Source: Hirudinaria manillensis
Lineage: Eukaryota > Annelida > Clitellata > Hirudinida > Hirudinidae
Assembly: GCA_034509925.1 (NCBI GenBank)
Contig: CM067527.1
Coordinates: 5,266,501-5,330,500, forward strand
Reading direction: 5' to 3'
DNA: 64,000 bases
The position numbers were made by a program, and so were the translations under genes. Below the pieces are notes generated by a model. The model worked only from the letters and a program-made list of their open reading frames with translations, had not been told where the DNA came from and ran no database searches. Shown piece by piece: positions 43,938 to 55,845 of the stretch; positions within the stretch are counted from its first letter, which is position 1; every line of letters begins with the position of its first letter.

Positions 43938-46900
43938 CTTTTGAGGAAGAAAGTCAATTATACTAATACAAATATTTTTTTTGTAGTTGTCATAATTTTC
44001 TGTTTGGGTGAATACTTTAAGTGAAATCTAATGAGCCTCTTAAATTGTTTGAGACGACTGTGAAATTATGCTCTTTAGCATTTGAAAGCCTTCAGTGAAT
44101 CCATTTACTGTTGATCTATTGAAGCATAATCACTTCATTCTGCTTATCTGATCTTTTCCCTAAAGTTTTATTTTTAAAGTAGTTCATGCCACAAGATGCC
44201 AACCTTGTTTTTTTTCCACATGCCTCCTTAACCAGTTTGGTTTTACTGACCATAAGCATATGCCACTGGCATTGTACTGAGATTTATTTGCAGACTGAGA
44301 TAAGTTTGCTGGGCATGGTTTATACTCTTATTGGTTCTGGGAGGTCAGCGTGGTTTGTTTAGGTTCCTGAATTCAAAAATTTCGTTTCTGATGCTTTTCT
44401 TTAATGTCTTTCAAACGATTAAACACACAAATCATTGAAAGAACGTGATAATCTGTCAGAGCCTCGAGGCATCACTAATTTTGAATCGTTGGGAGATTGG
44501 GGCACGCGTCCAAAGTTGAAAAATGGAAATCAGAAGAAGCGACGTTTATGAGAAAAAAACTTCGCCAAGATTTATCGAACAAAATTCTGTTAATGGCCAG
44601 CCACATGGATCCGTTGATCCAAGACTTGGAAATGACAGCAAAACAAAAACAATGAAAATACAAAATTTGGAAATGCAATTCAATTTATAAAAAAAATAAA
44701 ATTTTGTATAATTTCAGATCTTTCTACTTTGAATTTCGATTGTAGAGAATGCATGACAAATTCGAAATGGGTCAAAACACACGTATTTAGTTTGGTAACT
44801 TTCGTCCTAAAAATTTATGTAAAAGACATCTTTAAAAAAATCTAGAATTCATTTTGTGAAAATCAACTCGAGCATCGAGTTCAAATTCAAGTGTGATTGA
44901 ATTTTTCGACTCCACGTTGGTGCTGAGAGCTGCAGGAGAAATTGTGTTAATGTTCCCGTTAATCAATATTTATGATTGAAGTACCCTCAACAGGACGACT
45001 TATAATTAATAATCAATGAGTTAATTAATTTTATTTTAATTTCAATAATATGTCGTATCAGGATATCGCCATTTGTTTAGCGCCACAAGAGTTAGCGTTC
45101 CCGTTTGAGTAGAGAAGCCTAATGGACTTCTTTGCATTGAGATTAATTATTGATAATTAATTGGCATTTATATCTATCTATTCTTTGCCGCAGACTTAAC
45201 TTAACCAACATTGAAACCTTCAAACGCAAGCGGTGTGGTCAAATTCTTTTTAAAGTAAAGACTTGTTGAAGAGGAGCTAAATATTACTGAATACGATAAT
45301 AAGACATCCCTGTTCGGATTTGTGTGAATTTGGTAGCTTTTGCTGCACAATTTAGAGGTTCTATCTAAACTGAGCCCAAAGATGGATAGTATTTTGAATT
45401 AGAATAAATAATAATTGGCCTGAAAGGTAGAAATAGGTCGACCATGCGTAATGCCATAGAAGTTAGTGCTACTTGAAACGACGCTGATGTATCTTCTTAA
45501 TTTTAAGTTAAAATCTTTAAACTGATTCGCAATTCCTTCGTTACAGCAAAAATGGCTTCACATCTAATTGCACAGACATCTAATTTTTGTGTATGAAGAT
45601 TTAATTAAATTAAAAGACAAATCCACATGAAAAAATTAAATTACTTTTAATAAGAAATTTAAAACTTCACTCCAAACTCGTAAATGTTAGCAAGATCTTA
45701 ATTCTCTTTTAGAACAGAGACGCTTTAAATATTTTCGTCGTCTGATTAGCTGATAAGGAACCAGCGGTGAAAGCCGAGTAATTAGACAAAATCATACACT
45801 TATAATCATTTGTTCTAACTGAAAATTTATAATTATGCACATTAGTTAATCGCTTCAAACCAAACTCTCATTTCTAGAGCAAAGATCTGCAGTGCAACCA
45901 GAAACAATCTTGTTGCCACGAATCGCAACATTTTGCTTATCGTGAAAGTTTTGTGAAGATGGTTCTACCATTTCATTTGTCTTCCCTTAAACCGGTTAAA
46001 GCTCAGAGTATGCCTTTCATAAGGTCTCACACAAGGATTCGAATGGAAGACGTGGGTTATCACTCATTCTCATTGGTCTCTTGCTGTAATAATATTAGTG
46101 CTGTCCCTTGCGAATCTCACCAACAGAAGCCTCTCCGCGAACCAAGTTATTCTATACGGGGACCCACACAATGGTTCTAATCTCCCTCAAACACAACAAA
46201 TAATTAAAATTTAAATTAAAGACGAAAAATAACTAACAAATATAGTTTATGAGTTGGTTTTAATGGCAATATTTTTTTTTAGTTACAAGACAATCTTCAA
46301 TATACTTTCGACGTTTGGACAAATTTGGTAATGCTTTTGCTATAAAGCATAAGCGGGCATTATTTATCTTTATCGATTATATTAGATTAGTGATTATGAA
46401 TGGTGCACTCTTAAAAATATCTTTGTGTTACATAGTAATACGGTATTTAAGATTCATTCATACATCGCGATGTGTAGAAACCATGAATCCATCCAGTTCT
46501 CTTACAAAAAGTATAGCGTAATTAATTTGTTCGAAAGATTTTTAACATTCGATAATTTTATAATTCACTTTTAATTATCTTAGTCATTATTTTTTGCTTT
46601 TTGTCTATTTCTCAGAGAAAGGAACTTAATCGAGATTTTTTGGCCAGACGATATATGCATGTGCATTCATATCGTTCATTTGTGTCACATCTTTCGTTCT
46701 TTCGAAGCTTTTGACTTTTGTTAGATTTTTTTTACGCTGTGGCATCTTTCTAGGATATTGCCAATCAAAAGTTTGAAGTTTTCGCTACAAAAGAATTAGA
46801 AACTGTGAGTTTTTACCTTTTGTTTCTCTAATGTTACTACACTTGAAGTCTAAGTTTGAACGTCTGGAAGTCACATTTTCACTCTGCTACTTTAAATTGA

Positions 46901-47305
46901 TGTTAATTTGCTAAACAAACTTACTTATATTTACATTTTAAAGTCTGCCTTGATTAGTTTTTGAATGTTCATGTTACAAACTGTTCGTGGTAATATATTG
47001 AAATCAGTAGTGCAATGAAACTCATGCAGTGCTGCACCATCATAAATTTAAAACTAAATATATGTGCGGACATCTATGGCTCTGCTCAAATTAAGTTTCA
47101 AGAGCTTTTTATGGCCAACAATAGGATTTATACAATGGTGTTATTGGAGATTATGGTGACGGTCCATGGTATGAGTTAATCAACCTAGAAACATTACAAC
47201 TAAAGCTCCAGTTTTGAAATGATCTTTATTTGCTGCCACATAATTTTGCAACATTTACTTATTAGGAAAAACTTCGAACGGACCTGAACAGCTGTGCCAT
47301 TTACA
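43938..47305. other. 3.4 kb gene-poor interval
   Basis: AT-rich. An ATG-started ORF of 74 codons at 45959-46180 (+; MVLPFHLSSLKPVKAQSMPF) has no family features. Near 46754-46804 (+) a short open stretch between an acceptor (TTTCTAG) and a donor (GTGAGT) reads DIANQKFEVFATKELET and could be an upstream exon of the zinc-finger gene or of an overlapping transcript. The rest shows nothing I can support. Confidence 0.35.
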
Positions 47306-47818
47306 ATGGTCATGATCAAGGTAAGCAATCCCGATATAACATCTGCCAGTTAATAATTTTAATTCTGTCATTGCAAGTGATATTAATTGTTCTTAAATTC
47401 TTTCTTCCTGAGTTTGTAATGAGATGAAACACAAAACGCGTTGATTTTAAAATTACAGGATGATCTGCAGCCGACGAAATATCCGCCGACTCCTTACAGA
47501 TGCCCCAGATGTGACAAATCCTTCCAATGCAACCTGGATGAACTGAACCTTCACCAGAAAAATGGCCCTTGCAAGAGTTAGAGCTGATTCTTTAAATTGC
47601 AGGCTTTATGTTATCTAATTTTGCTCAGTTTTACATTCATCAAGTTTTATGGTTGGGACATTTTTGTCTTTGCAACATGACGCAATATTAATTTTTTAGT
47701 TGACGAGACAAAAGGCATTTGGAAATGCGTTCACTGCAAAGGAGTAAAGTACATCACCAGGGATGATTTGTGGAATCACTACTTAAGAGTTCACGAGGAT
47801 TTGGTGGTGGCTAATTAG
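47306..47818 (+). CDS. Small protein with two zinc fingers
   Basis: Three exons (about 47306-47320, 47460-47578, 47700-47818) give roughly 85 residues from ATG to TAG. Finger 1 is C2HC-like, PYRCPRCDKSFQCNLDELNL followed by His and a final Cys (HQKNGPCK). Finger 2 is C2H2, WKCVHCKGVKYITRDDLWNH ending YLRVH. The first exon can be longer in another frame (EKLRTDLNSCAIYNGHDQ), but that frame runs into a stop at the next exon, so the ATG at 47306 is preferred. Function unknown; two lone fingers suit protein or nucleic-acid binding. It lies tail to tail with, and just beyond, the broken F-box gene on the other strand. Confidence 0.55.
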
Positions 47819-47900
47819 CCATTGCACATCTTCCCGTCAGCCAAATTTTTGATCTGCTTAAACAAACTGAATACACTGTATGCTTTGTGAGTAAACTTAC

Positions 47901-48443
47901 CAGATAGGTGTAAACTTCCATAGAGTTGAAGACAATGGAAGATGTTTTCCTTTTCGTTTGACTGTTGATAATCAGTATTGAGCCCTTGATTTCGGAAGAG
48001 ATGTCAATCTGTTGAGGATTCTTCTTCTGGAACGACCTGCTGAGAGACAAGTCGATGTCTGTCCAGAGGGTAGGGCTTCTCAGAACCTCATTTCACTCGT
48101 GGCAGACCCTTTCGGCCATGCCTCTTTCCGTGGCACTAAGGAAGGAGAAGACGTTTAGCTTGCATTCGTAAGGCAATTTCTGGAAGGTCATGATTTCTTC
48201 ATCACAGCTTTTAACTTCGTCATCGTCCGAGACTTCGAACTTCTGCTCAGATTCGACAGCAAGGAAGACAGGGGTGTCCGGAACGTAGGACACCGAAGAG
48301 CAGAGAGACTGGGAGCGAATGAAGTCCTGGATCCTCGGATGGGCGGAAAATCTACTCTCTTCATCATTCCTGTGGGTCAAGCAGTTCTGGAAAGTCTGCT
48401 TGATGAACTGGACAAGGCATTTGATTCCACCTTGTGCTTCCAT
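47901..48443 (-). pseudogene. F-box protein gene with in-frame TGA
   Basis: The frame starts MEAQGGIKCLVQFIKQTFQN, passes an acidic stretch, and enters an F-box with LPYECKLNVFSFLSATERGM then AERVCHE. The next codon is TGA (48093-48095), where F-box proteins normally have Trp (V-C--W--). The same frame then continues NEVLRSPTLWTDIDLSLSRS, typical F-box C-terminal sequence, and stays open to a GTAAGT donor at 47900. So a single TGG-to-TGA change explains the break. No downstream exons encoding a substrate-binding domain were found. F-box proteins recruit substrates to SCF ubiquitin ligases; this copy would end within the F-box unless the stop is a sequence error, an allele, or read through. 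Confidence 0.6.
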
Positions 48444-48769
48444 GGAGCGTATTTCTTGAAAATTCTTTTGGTCAACGATTTTGATTTCTTCTGGCGATGA
48501 TGATGATGATGACGATGAGGGTGACGATTTAGATTATCCCACAAAAAAGGTTACGAGCTTATCGCATTAGATATTATCAAGTTCTGTTTTGCTATATGGT
48601 GAAGTTCTAATGCTGGGATCTGCTCTAAACCTTGAATATGTAATCTTATTCAGGCTTTGTCACTTATTTTGGAATAAAACAGAAATTGCTTCAATGAGTT
48701 CCTTTCCAATTTTCATGTAAACTTTGAAATCTCTCTACAAATTAGTGAAGGCTCCGCTTCGTTATTGGC

Positions 48770-51700
48770 CGTTTTTTGTATGATCCGTTAAAGCATTCAA
48801 TGAAGCAAGATTACTAAAAAGATATCGATGATAACAAAAATAAACATTTAAAATTTAACAATAATCTTAAAAATAAATTGTCACGAGCATCAAGTCTTTG
48901 AAATCTTTGGAAATTAAAGTATTGTGATAATATCAACTCAACATTTATATGTTCAGCGCTTAAAGTAACTTGTGTTAATCTGAAATGTCGACCGTAAATC
49001 AATATCTTGAATCAGGTAAATTTGATTTTGTCATTTAAGACACAAACAGGTAATTTATATAACCAATGTGTCCTGGACTTACGTTGTTTAAATGAAATTT
49101 AAGCGAGTATTGAAATGTAATAATTGCGAGTGGAACATTAAGCTGCAAGTACTGCAGAAGTGTAAAATTCTCTGAAAAACAATTACGAATCGCCACAGGA
49201 TTTTATTGTGAATCTCCCTAACATCGGCGCTCGAAAGTAGATTTTTTTTTGAATACCGGCAAAACATTCATTTGTATATATTTTTTCAAGAGCCTGGAGG
49301 GAAAGGCAAATGTAAACATTAAAGTTATATATTAAATCCGTCCCCCCGATCTGTTGAAAACCTTGATCATCTATATTCGATGCATTATATCTCATTTGTA
49401 AGCTATAATTAGTTATAATTTCCAATTTGAACAGAAATAGGTTTCTCTCAGTTGGTGATCGTATCAGTGAAAGAACTGAGTGAATCATTAAAACATTCCA
49501 TCGATTTTACAAATTCGGAGGTTCGAGTTGCGGTATAATTTACTCATTTTAAATTTATTTTAATTAATCGATTTTTTTTGTAAACAGTTGTTAGAAGAAC
49601 CATTAAAAATATTTAAGGAAATATCAGCAATTTTGAGGTATTTTCACTTCACAATAAACATTCGTACAATAAACAACAAGCAATTATATGATTCTTATGT
49701 ATAAAGCACATTGAATATTTCAGTTCTCGTATGCCTAATACATCAGACACCTGTGTTCGTGATATTAAAGATATAATATATCCGAACGATGAAGAACCCA
49801 TTCATAGCCCAAGTTTGTAATGCAATTAAGACAGAACTGACTATTTTATAATACCATATCTTCATCATCCTTTTTAGAAATATATTCCAAGGAAGTTGAA
49901 GTTGATCTCATCGACAAGTGTTTCAAACCATTTTTTGATGTCTACAAATGCATAGTAAGAATATTTGAAATACTTTGGTAGTATTCCAATGTTAAAGTCA
50001 TACTTTGTATCATAGATATGAATATATTATATCCAATTTTTTTAAATTTAAATAAAATTGATTAAATTTTAATTTAAATATTTTTTAAAGGTATTTATTA
50101 CTATCATTACCATTATTAATAACAATAAATATTTTCAAGTTCCAGAAAGTAAAATGTCGATTACTGGATAAGATATTCCTTCAGTTCATTGAACACACTC
50201 CACATGACAAATTAAATAATTTTAAAATCGGTGGAATTTATGGGTCCGTAGAACATTGTACAAGTTTTAACAAGTTTAACAATTTTTTTAATATTTGCAG
50301 AGTTATTTGTGATTTAGTATATCTCAGAAGTGGAATAAATACTTGCCGTGGATTGACTTTTCTTAAAATGATGCTCGAAAAACAAAATGATTTATTTGAA
50401 AAATTCAGAAGTTCTTATCGATGTACTGCGTTAATTTTTTATTGAAATTTTACCGTGAATTCAAATAGAGTTTCTTTGAGTTTGTAGATCCAAAACTATT
50501 TTTATGGCTGTTCAAAATAAAGGAAATACCTGATGCAGAAAAGGAAGAAAATAAGAGATTGATAAAATGGCTGAAACGACAATGTAATATAATATTGACG
50601 ATAATTTCTATTCACAGAATAAATTTAGTGAATTAGGTGAATGTTACATAATTATTGGACAGGTACGAATATAGTTGAGGAATGTAATACACAGCCGAGT
50701 GGGGAGCCCAAGCAAAAAATAGACAAAGTGAAATTATTGCAAGAGGTACTTTTTCAATTCAAATTTGAGAATCGTCGTAATATTTAGACATTCTAGTTCA
50801 TACATGTTCGTGCAGAACATTATCTGGTCTAATATTATTTAAATTACCATATTTAATAGAACGGAATTATTGAAATCTGTTGAAAAATTATTGCGATTCA
50901 TTTCATCTTATTTGCAGGCTAAATTTGATGACAAATATGTGGAATTAAATACGGACATACCTTTTACTCTGATGATTCATCATTTATATCTGTATTTCTC
51001 TTCTGCTTCACACGAAGAAGAAATGGACCGTGCAAAGGATTTTATTAAAGGATGTTATAGCGTAATCAATCACTATTTAATCATTAATATGTCTTTAGTG
51101 CCTAATACTTGAATATGTTCCCATTCCTTTACTTCAGTTTACCATTCACGATGGTAGTTTTCAAATAGACTCTGGTTTCACATATATAAGGCATACCGCA
51201 ACCGCATCGATAGATTATTATCTCGGTGATCTTTTGCAGGTGATTTGAATTTGTATGATTTGAATGTGTTCACTGAATTCGAACTTTGATATTTTAATGT
51301 TAAAAATATTTAGAAATGCGATTATTCACAAGACGTGATGAAAATTGTTGACAACAATCACTGTAACGACATTCCGCCATATATTCATGGTCGTGATCTG
51401 ACAGTATCATTACTTGGTGACCAGATTGATACCACGTTCGAGAATTATTTGTTATACCAAGAATTCCTAAAATGTCTTTACGTAATGAAAAAGACTCATG
51501 AAACCTGCATGAACTGCAAAGAACTTTTCCATGTTTGTGTGATTTATGCAGCTTTTTACAATCGGGTTGGTAATATTAACACATTATCGTAATTATTTAA
51601 AGGTCCAGGGTAATATCGAAGGCTATGACGGCGAACTTTTTAGAGAACAGAATTCGAGATTGAGGCGATTTTTCAATACAAAATTATTTCATCCTGCAGA

Positions 51701-52250
51701 ACGTGGAACATTGCCCTGGTGGTTTAATACCTTGGTAAAGAAATGGTAAGTTACCACACTTAGCCGGATTTCAAATTTTGATACAAATTACCATATTCTA
51801 CAGCATGTTTCTAGTATTTTCGAAGCAAAACGAGTATTTGCTGGAAGATTTAATAAAAATGTTAAAAGGAGAAGAAATAGACGATGTAAGCGAAGTAGCT
51901 TCCTTCCTGTTGTCGACTTTGCATAAGTCCAGAACAGATTTAAATGGTCAATATTTATCGAATAATCATTTAATCAACTTTTCGTCATTTGAAGGTTACG
52001 TGGGAAAGACTACATCATGCTATTAATAGCCATTACAATGGTTATCGTTTTCAAGAAATTCATTTTGGTTTTTGATCTTCAAATTCTCACAAATCAAAAA
52101 TAAAAATTCTCAGGCGTTCAATCAATAAAATATATTTGGTAAAACGTTGTTCCGCTGTTTCTAGATATGAAGGAGCAATATTATAGCGGAAGCCAAGCTC
52201 GAAACTGGAACTTGAGTAATGCAAATATTTTAGAAAATTTTCTCAAGATC
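48770..52250 (+). repeat. Tandem duplication, unit 1
   Basis: First copy of a directly repeated segment. Matching landmarks (gatccgttaaagcattca, start region, all 13 exons, introns and about 200 bases past the stop) recur about 3570-3600 bases downstream. Similarity fades near both listed ends. The unit carries gene copy A. 48444-48770, left of the unit, holds only the F-box gene's 5' flank with a GATGAT repeat near 48495-48515. Confidence 0.9.
49437..52026 (+). CDS. Unknown 13-exon gene, copy A (start codon ATA)
   Basis: Exons at 49437-49520, 49588-49637, 49724-49812, 49878-49954, 50146-50243, 50301-50429, 50471-50583, 50663-50745, 50918-51061, 51138-51239, 51314-51565, 51603-51745, 51804-52026 join in frame to 528 codons plus stop. 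The position equivalent to copy B's ATG is ATA (49437-49439), with TGA immediately upstream in frame, so normal initiation there is not possible; the first in-frame ATG is in exon 3 (SRMPNTSD). No other break exists. The protein is mostly helical-looking, without signal peptide or TM segment. Landmarks: DLIDKCFKPFFDVYKCI, GLTFLKMMLEKQNDLFEKF, IPPYIHGRDLTVSLLGDQID, GTLPWWFNTLVKK. No family recognised. Either a newly silenced copy or one using an internal start. Confidence 0.7.
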
Positions 52251-52339
52251 TTTTTGGCAGACCTTTTTAAAATGTAACACAGTGAACTAAATATGGCGAA
52301 AAGTTTTTGATAGCGTCCTCGTTTGGTTGCTGTTGGATG

Positions 52340-55300
52340 TGTTTCTGTTGTGATCCGTTAAAGCATTCATTAAAGCCTTCACCTACAATATCACTACAAT
52401 GGTATCGATGATGACGAAAATAAACATTTAAAATTTAATTGGAATCTTAAAAATAAAATGTTACGGGTATCAAGTCTATAAAATCTTTGGAAATTAAAGC
52501 ATTGTGATAATATGAAGTCAACATTTATAAGTTCAGCGCTTAAAGTAATTCGAATTCCTATTTGCAATAATCTGAAAAGTTGACCGCAAATCAAGATCTT
52601 GAATCAGGTAAATTTGATTTTGTTATTTAAAAGACAAACTGGTAATTTATGTACCCGAGCTGTTTGTTACCGTGTTTAAATGGAAACCAAAGTATATGTA
52701 ATAATTGCGACTGGGACATTATGCTGTAAGATAGTGCAGAAGATTAAAATTCTCTGGAAAATTATTAGGAATTGCTGCAGGGTTTTATTGTAAATTCCGC
52801 TACCTTCCGCGCCCGAAAGTAAAGTTTTTTGAATTTTTTGGAATGTTGGCAAAGCAATCTATATAAACATGTATATTTCCCAGAGGCTGGAGGGAAAGAC
52901 AAATGTAAATGTAAAATATATAAATTAAATTTGTCCCCTCGTTCTGGTGAAAACATTGATCACCTGCATTCGCTACAGTATATGATTTCTCATAAGAATT
53001 TGTACAGAATATTCAATTCGAACAGAAATGGACTTTTCCCAGTTGGTGACCGCGTCATTGAAAGAACTGAGTGAATCATTAAAACATTCCATCGATTTTA
53101 CAAATACACAGGTTGGAGTTTTGGTATAATTTCTTCGTTTTGAATTTATTGTAATTAATCGATCGCTTTTAATAGTTGCTCGGAGAACCACTAAAAATAT
53201 TCAAGGAGATATCGGCAATATTGAGGTTTCTATGGAACATTTAAAAAATCTTGTTTTCACGTTTCAATTAACTTTTAACAATAAGCAACAATTCTTGTGT
53301 ATATACCATTTCAGTTCCCGTTTGCCGAATACATCAGACACATATCTTCATGATATTGAAGATATTATATATCTGAACGATGATGTACCAATCTATAATT
53401 CATCAAGTCTGTAACATTTAACAAAGCACACACTGTTATAATTATTTGTTAAAAAATGTCACCCTTTATAGAAATATACTCCAACGAACTTGAAGCTGAT
53501 CTCATCGACAATTGTTTCAAACCATTTTTTGATGTCTACAAATGCATAGTAAGAATATTTGAACTACTTTGGTAGTATTAAAATGTTAAAGTCATACTTT
53601 GTATCATAGATAGTTATGAATATATTATATCAAATTTTTTTAATTTAAATAAAATTTATTAAATTTTAGTTTAAATATTTTTTAAAGGTATTTATTACTA
53701 TCATTACCATTATTAATAAAACTAAATATTTTCAAGTTCCAGAAAGTAAAATGTCGATTACTGGATAAGATATTCCTTCAGTTCATTGAACACACTCCAC
53801 ATGACAAATTAAATAATTTTAAAATCAGTGGAATTTATGGGTCCGTAGAACATTGTACAAGTTTTAACAAGTTTAACAATTTTTTAAATATTTTCAGAGT
53901 TATTTTTGATTTAGTATATCTCAGAAGTGGAATAAATACTTGCCGTGGATTGACTTTTCTTAAAATGATGCTCGAAAAACAAAATGATTTATTTGAAAAA
54001 TTCAGAAGTTCTTATCGATGTACTGCGTTAATTTTTTATTGAAATTTTACCGTGAATTCAAATAGAGTTTCTTTGAGTTTGTAGATCCAAAACTATTTTT
54101 ATGGCTGTTCAAAATAAAGGAAATACCTGATGCAGAAAAGGAAGAAAATAAGAGATTGATAAAATGGCTGAAACGACAATGTAATATAATATTGACGATA
54201 ATTTCTATTCACAAAATAAATTTAGCGAATTAGGTGAATGTTACATAGTTATTGGCCAGGTACGAATATAGTTGAGAAATGTAATACACAGCCGAGTGGG
54301 GAGACCAAGCAAAAAATAGACAAAGTGAAATTATTGCAAGAGGTACTTTTCCAATTCAAATTTGAGAATCGTCGTAATATTTAGACATTCTAGTTCGTAC
54401 ATGTTCGTGCAGAACATTACCTGGTGTAATATTATTTAAATTACCATATTTAATAGAACGGAATTATTGAAATCCGTTGAAAAATTATTGCGATTCATTT
54501 CATCTTATTTGCAGGCTAAATTTGATGACAAATATGTGAAATTATGTGGGGAGATACCTTTTACTCTGCTGACTCACTATTTATATCTGTATTTCTCTTC
54601 TGCTTCATCCCAAGAAGAAATGGACCGTGCAAAGGATTTTATTATAGGATGTTCTCAAGTAATCAATTATTAATTCATCAATAATATTATTTTAGTGCCT
54701 AATACTTGAACATATGTTCCTATTTCTTTACTTCAGTATTCCATAGACGAAGGTAGTTTTAAGGTAGAATATAATTTGTTTCACCTAAGGGATGAGGCAA
54801 TCTCATCGATAGATTTTTATCTCGGTGAACTTTTGCAGGTGATTTGAATTTGTATGATTTGAAGGTGTTCATTGAATTGGAACTTTAATGTTTTAATGTT
54901 AAAAATATTTAGAAATGCGATTATTCACAAGACGTGATGAAAATTGTTGACAACAGTCACTGTAACGACATTCCGCCATATATTCATGGTCGTGATCTAA
55001 CAGTATCATTACTTGGTGACCAGATTGATACCACGTTCGAGAATTATTTGTTATACCAAGAATTCCTAAAATGTCTTTATGTAATGAAAAAGGCTTATGA
55101 AGCCTTCGAGAACTGCGAGCAACTTTTCAATGTTTGTGTGATTTATGCAGCCTTTTACAATCGGGTTGGTAATATTAACATATTATCGTAATTATTCCAA
55201 GGTCGAGGGTAATATCGAAGGCTATGACGGCGAACTTTTTAGAGAACCGATTTCGAGATTGAGGCGATTTTTCAACACACAGTTATTTCATCCTGCAGAG

Positions 55301-55845
55301 CGTGGAACATTGCCCTGGTGGTTCAATACCTTGGCAAAGAAATGGTAAGTTACCACACTCAGCCGGATTTCAAATTTTGATACAAATTACCATATTCTAC
55401 AGCATGTTTCTAGTATTTTCGAAGCAAAACGAGTATTTGCTGGAAGATTTAATAAAAATGTTAAAAGGAGAAGAGATAGACGATGTAAGCGAAGTAGCTT
55501 CCTTCCTGTTGTCGACTTTGCATAAGTCCAGAACAGATTTAAATGGTCAATATTTATCGAATAATCATTTAATCAACTTTTCGTCATTTGAAGGTTACGT
55601 GGGAAAGACTACATCATGCTATTAATAGCCATTCCAGTGGTTATAGTTTCGAAGAAATTCATTTTGGTTTTTGATCTTCAAATTCTCACAAATCAAAAAT
55701 AAAAATTCTCAGGCGTTCAATCAATAAAATATATTTGGTAAAACGTTGTTCCGCTGTTTCTAGATATGAAGGAGCAATATTATAGCGTTATACCAAGAAT
55801 TCTGTGTGTTGGCAAATATTTTAGAAAAGTTTCCCAAGTTTGAGT
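52340..55845 (+). repeat. Tandem duplication, unit 2
   Basis: Second copy of the ~3.6 kb direct repeat, carrying gene copy B. Identity to unit 1 is patchy: the 5' flank (to about 53030) differs visibly, exons 4-8 and introns between them are nearly identical, exons 9-12 differ strongly, and the last exon and 3'UTR are nearly identical again. 52251-52340 between units is single-copy. Confidence 0.9.
53028..55625 (+). CDS. Unknown 13-exon gene, copy B
   Basis: Exons 53028-53111, 53176-53225, 53315-53406, 53472-53548, 53743-53840, 53898-54026, 54068-54180, 54260-54342, 54515-54658, 54737-54838, 54913-55164, 55202-55344, 55403-55625 join in frame to 529 residues, from MDFSQLVTASLKELSESLKH to GYVGKTTSCY. 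Two introns are tiny (41 bases at 54027-54067, 37 bases at 55165-55201). The exon 9 start was set at a strong TTTGCAG acceptor because the more upstream TTTAATAG would break the frame. The protein appears cytosolic and all-alpha, with Leu/Phe/Tyr-rich blocks and charged linkers (KRLIKWLKRQ, DRAKDFIIGC, LEDLIKMLKGEEIDDVSEVA). No known domain, catalytic motif or zinc ligand set was recognised. It is intact, so likely the functional member of the pair. Confidence 0.75.

Noticed and set aside
50870..50917. Open stretch LLKSVEKLLRFISSYLQ before exon 9 of the tandem genes (also 54467-54514) as coding sequence
   Set aside because: Its only acceptor puts it out of phase with exon 8; the TTTGCAG acceptor right after it keeps the frame, so it is better read as intron, open only by chance or ancestry.
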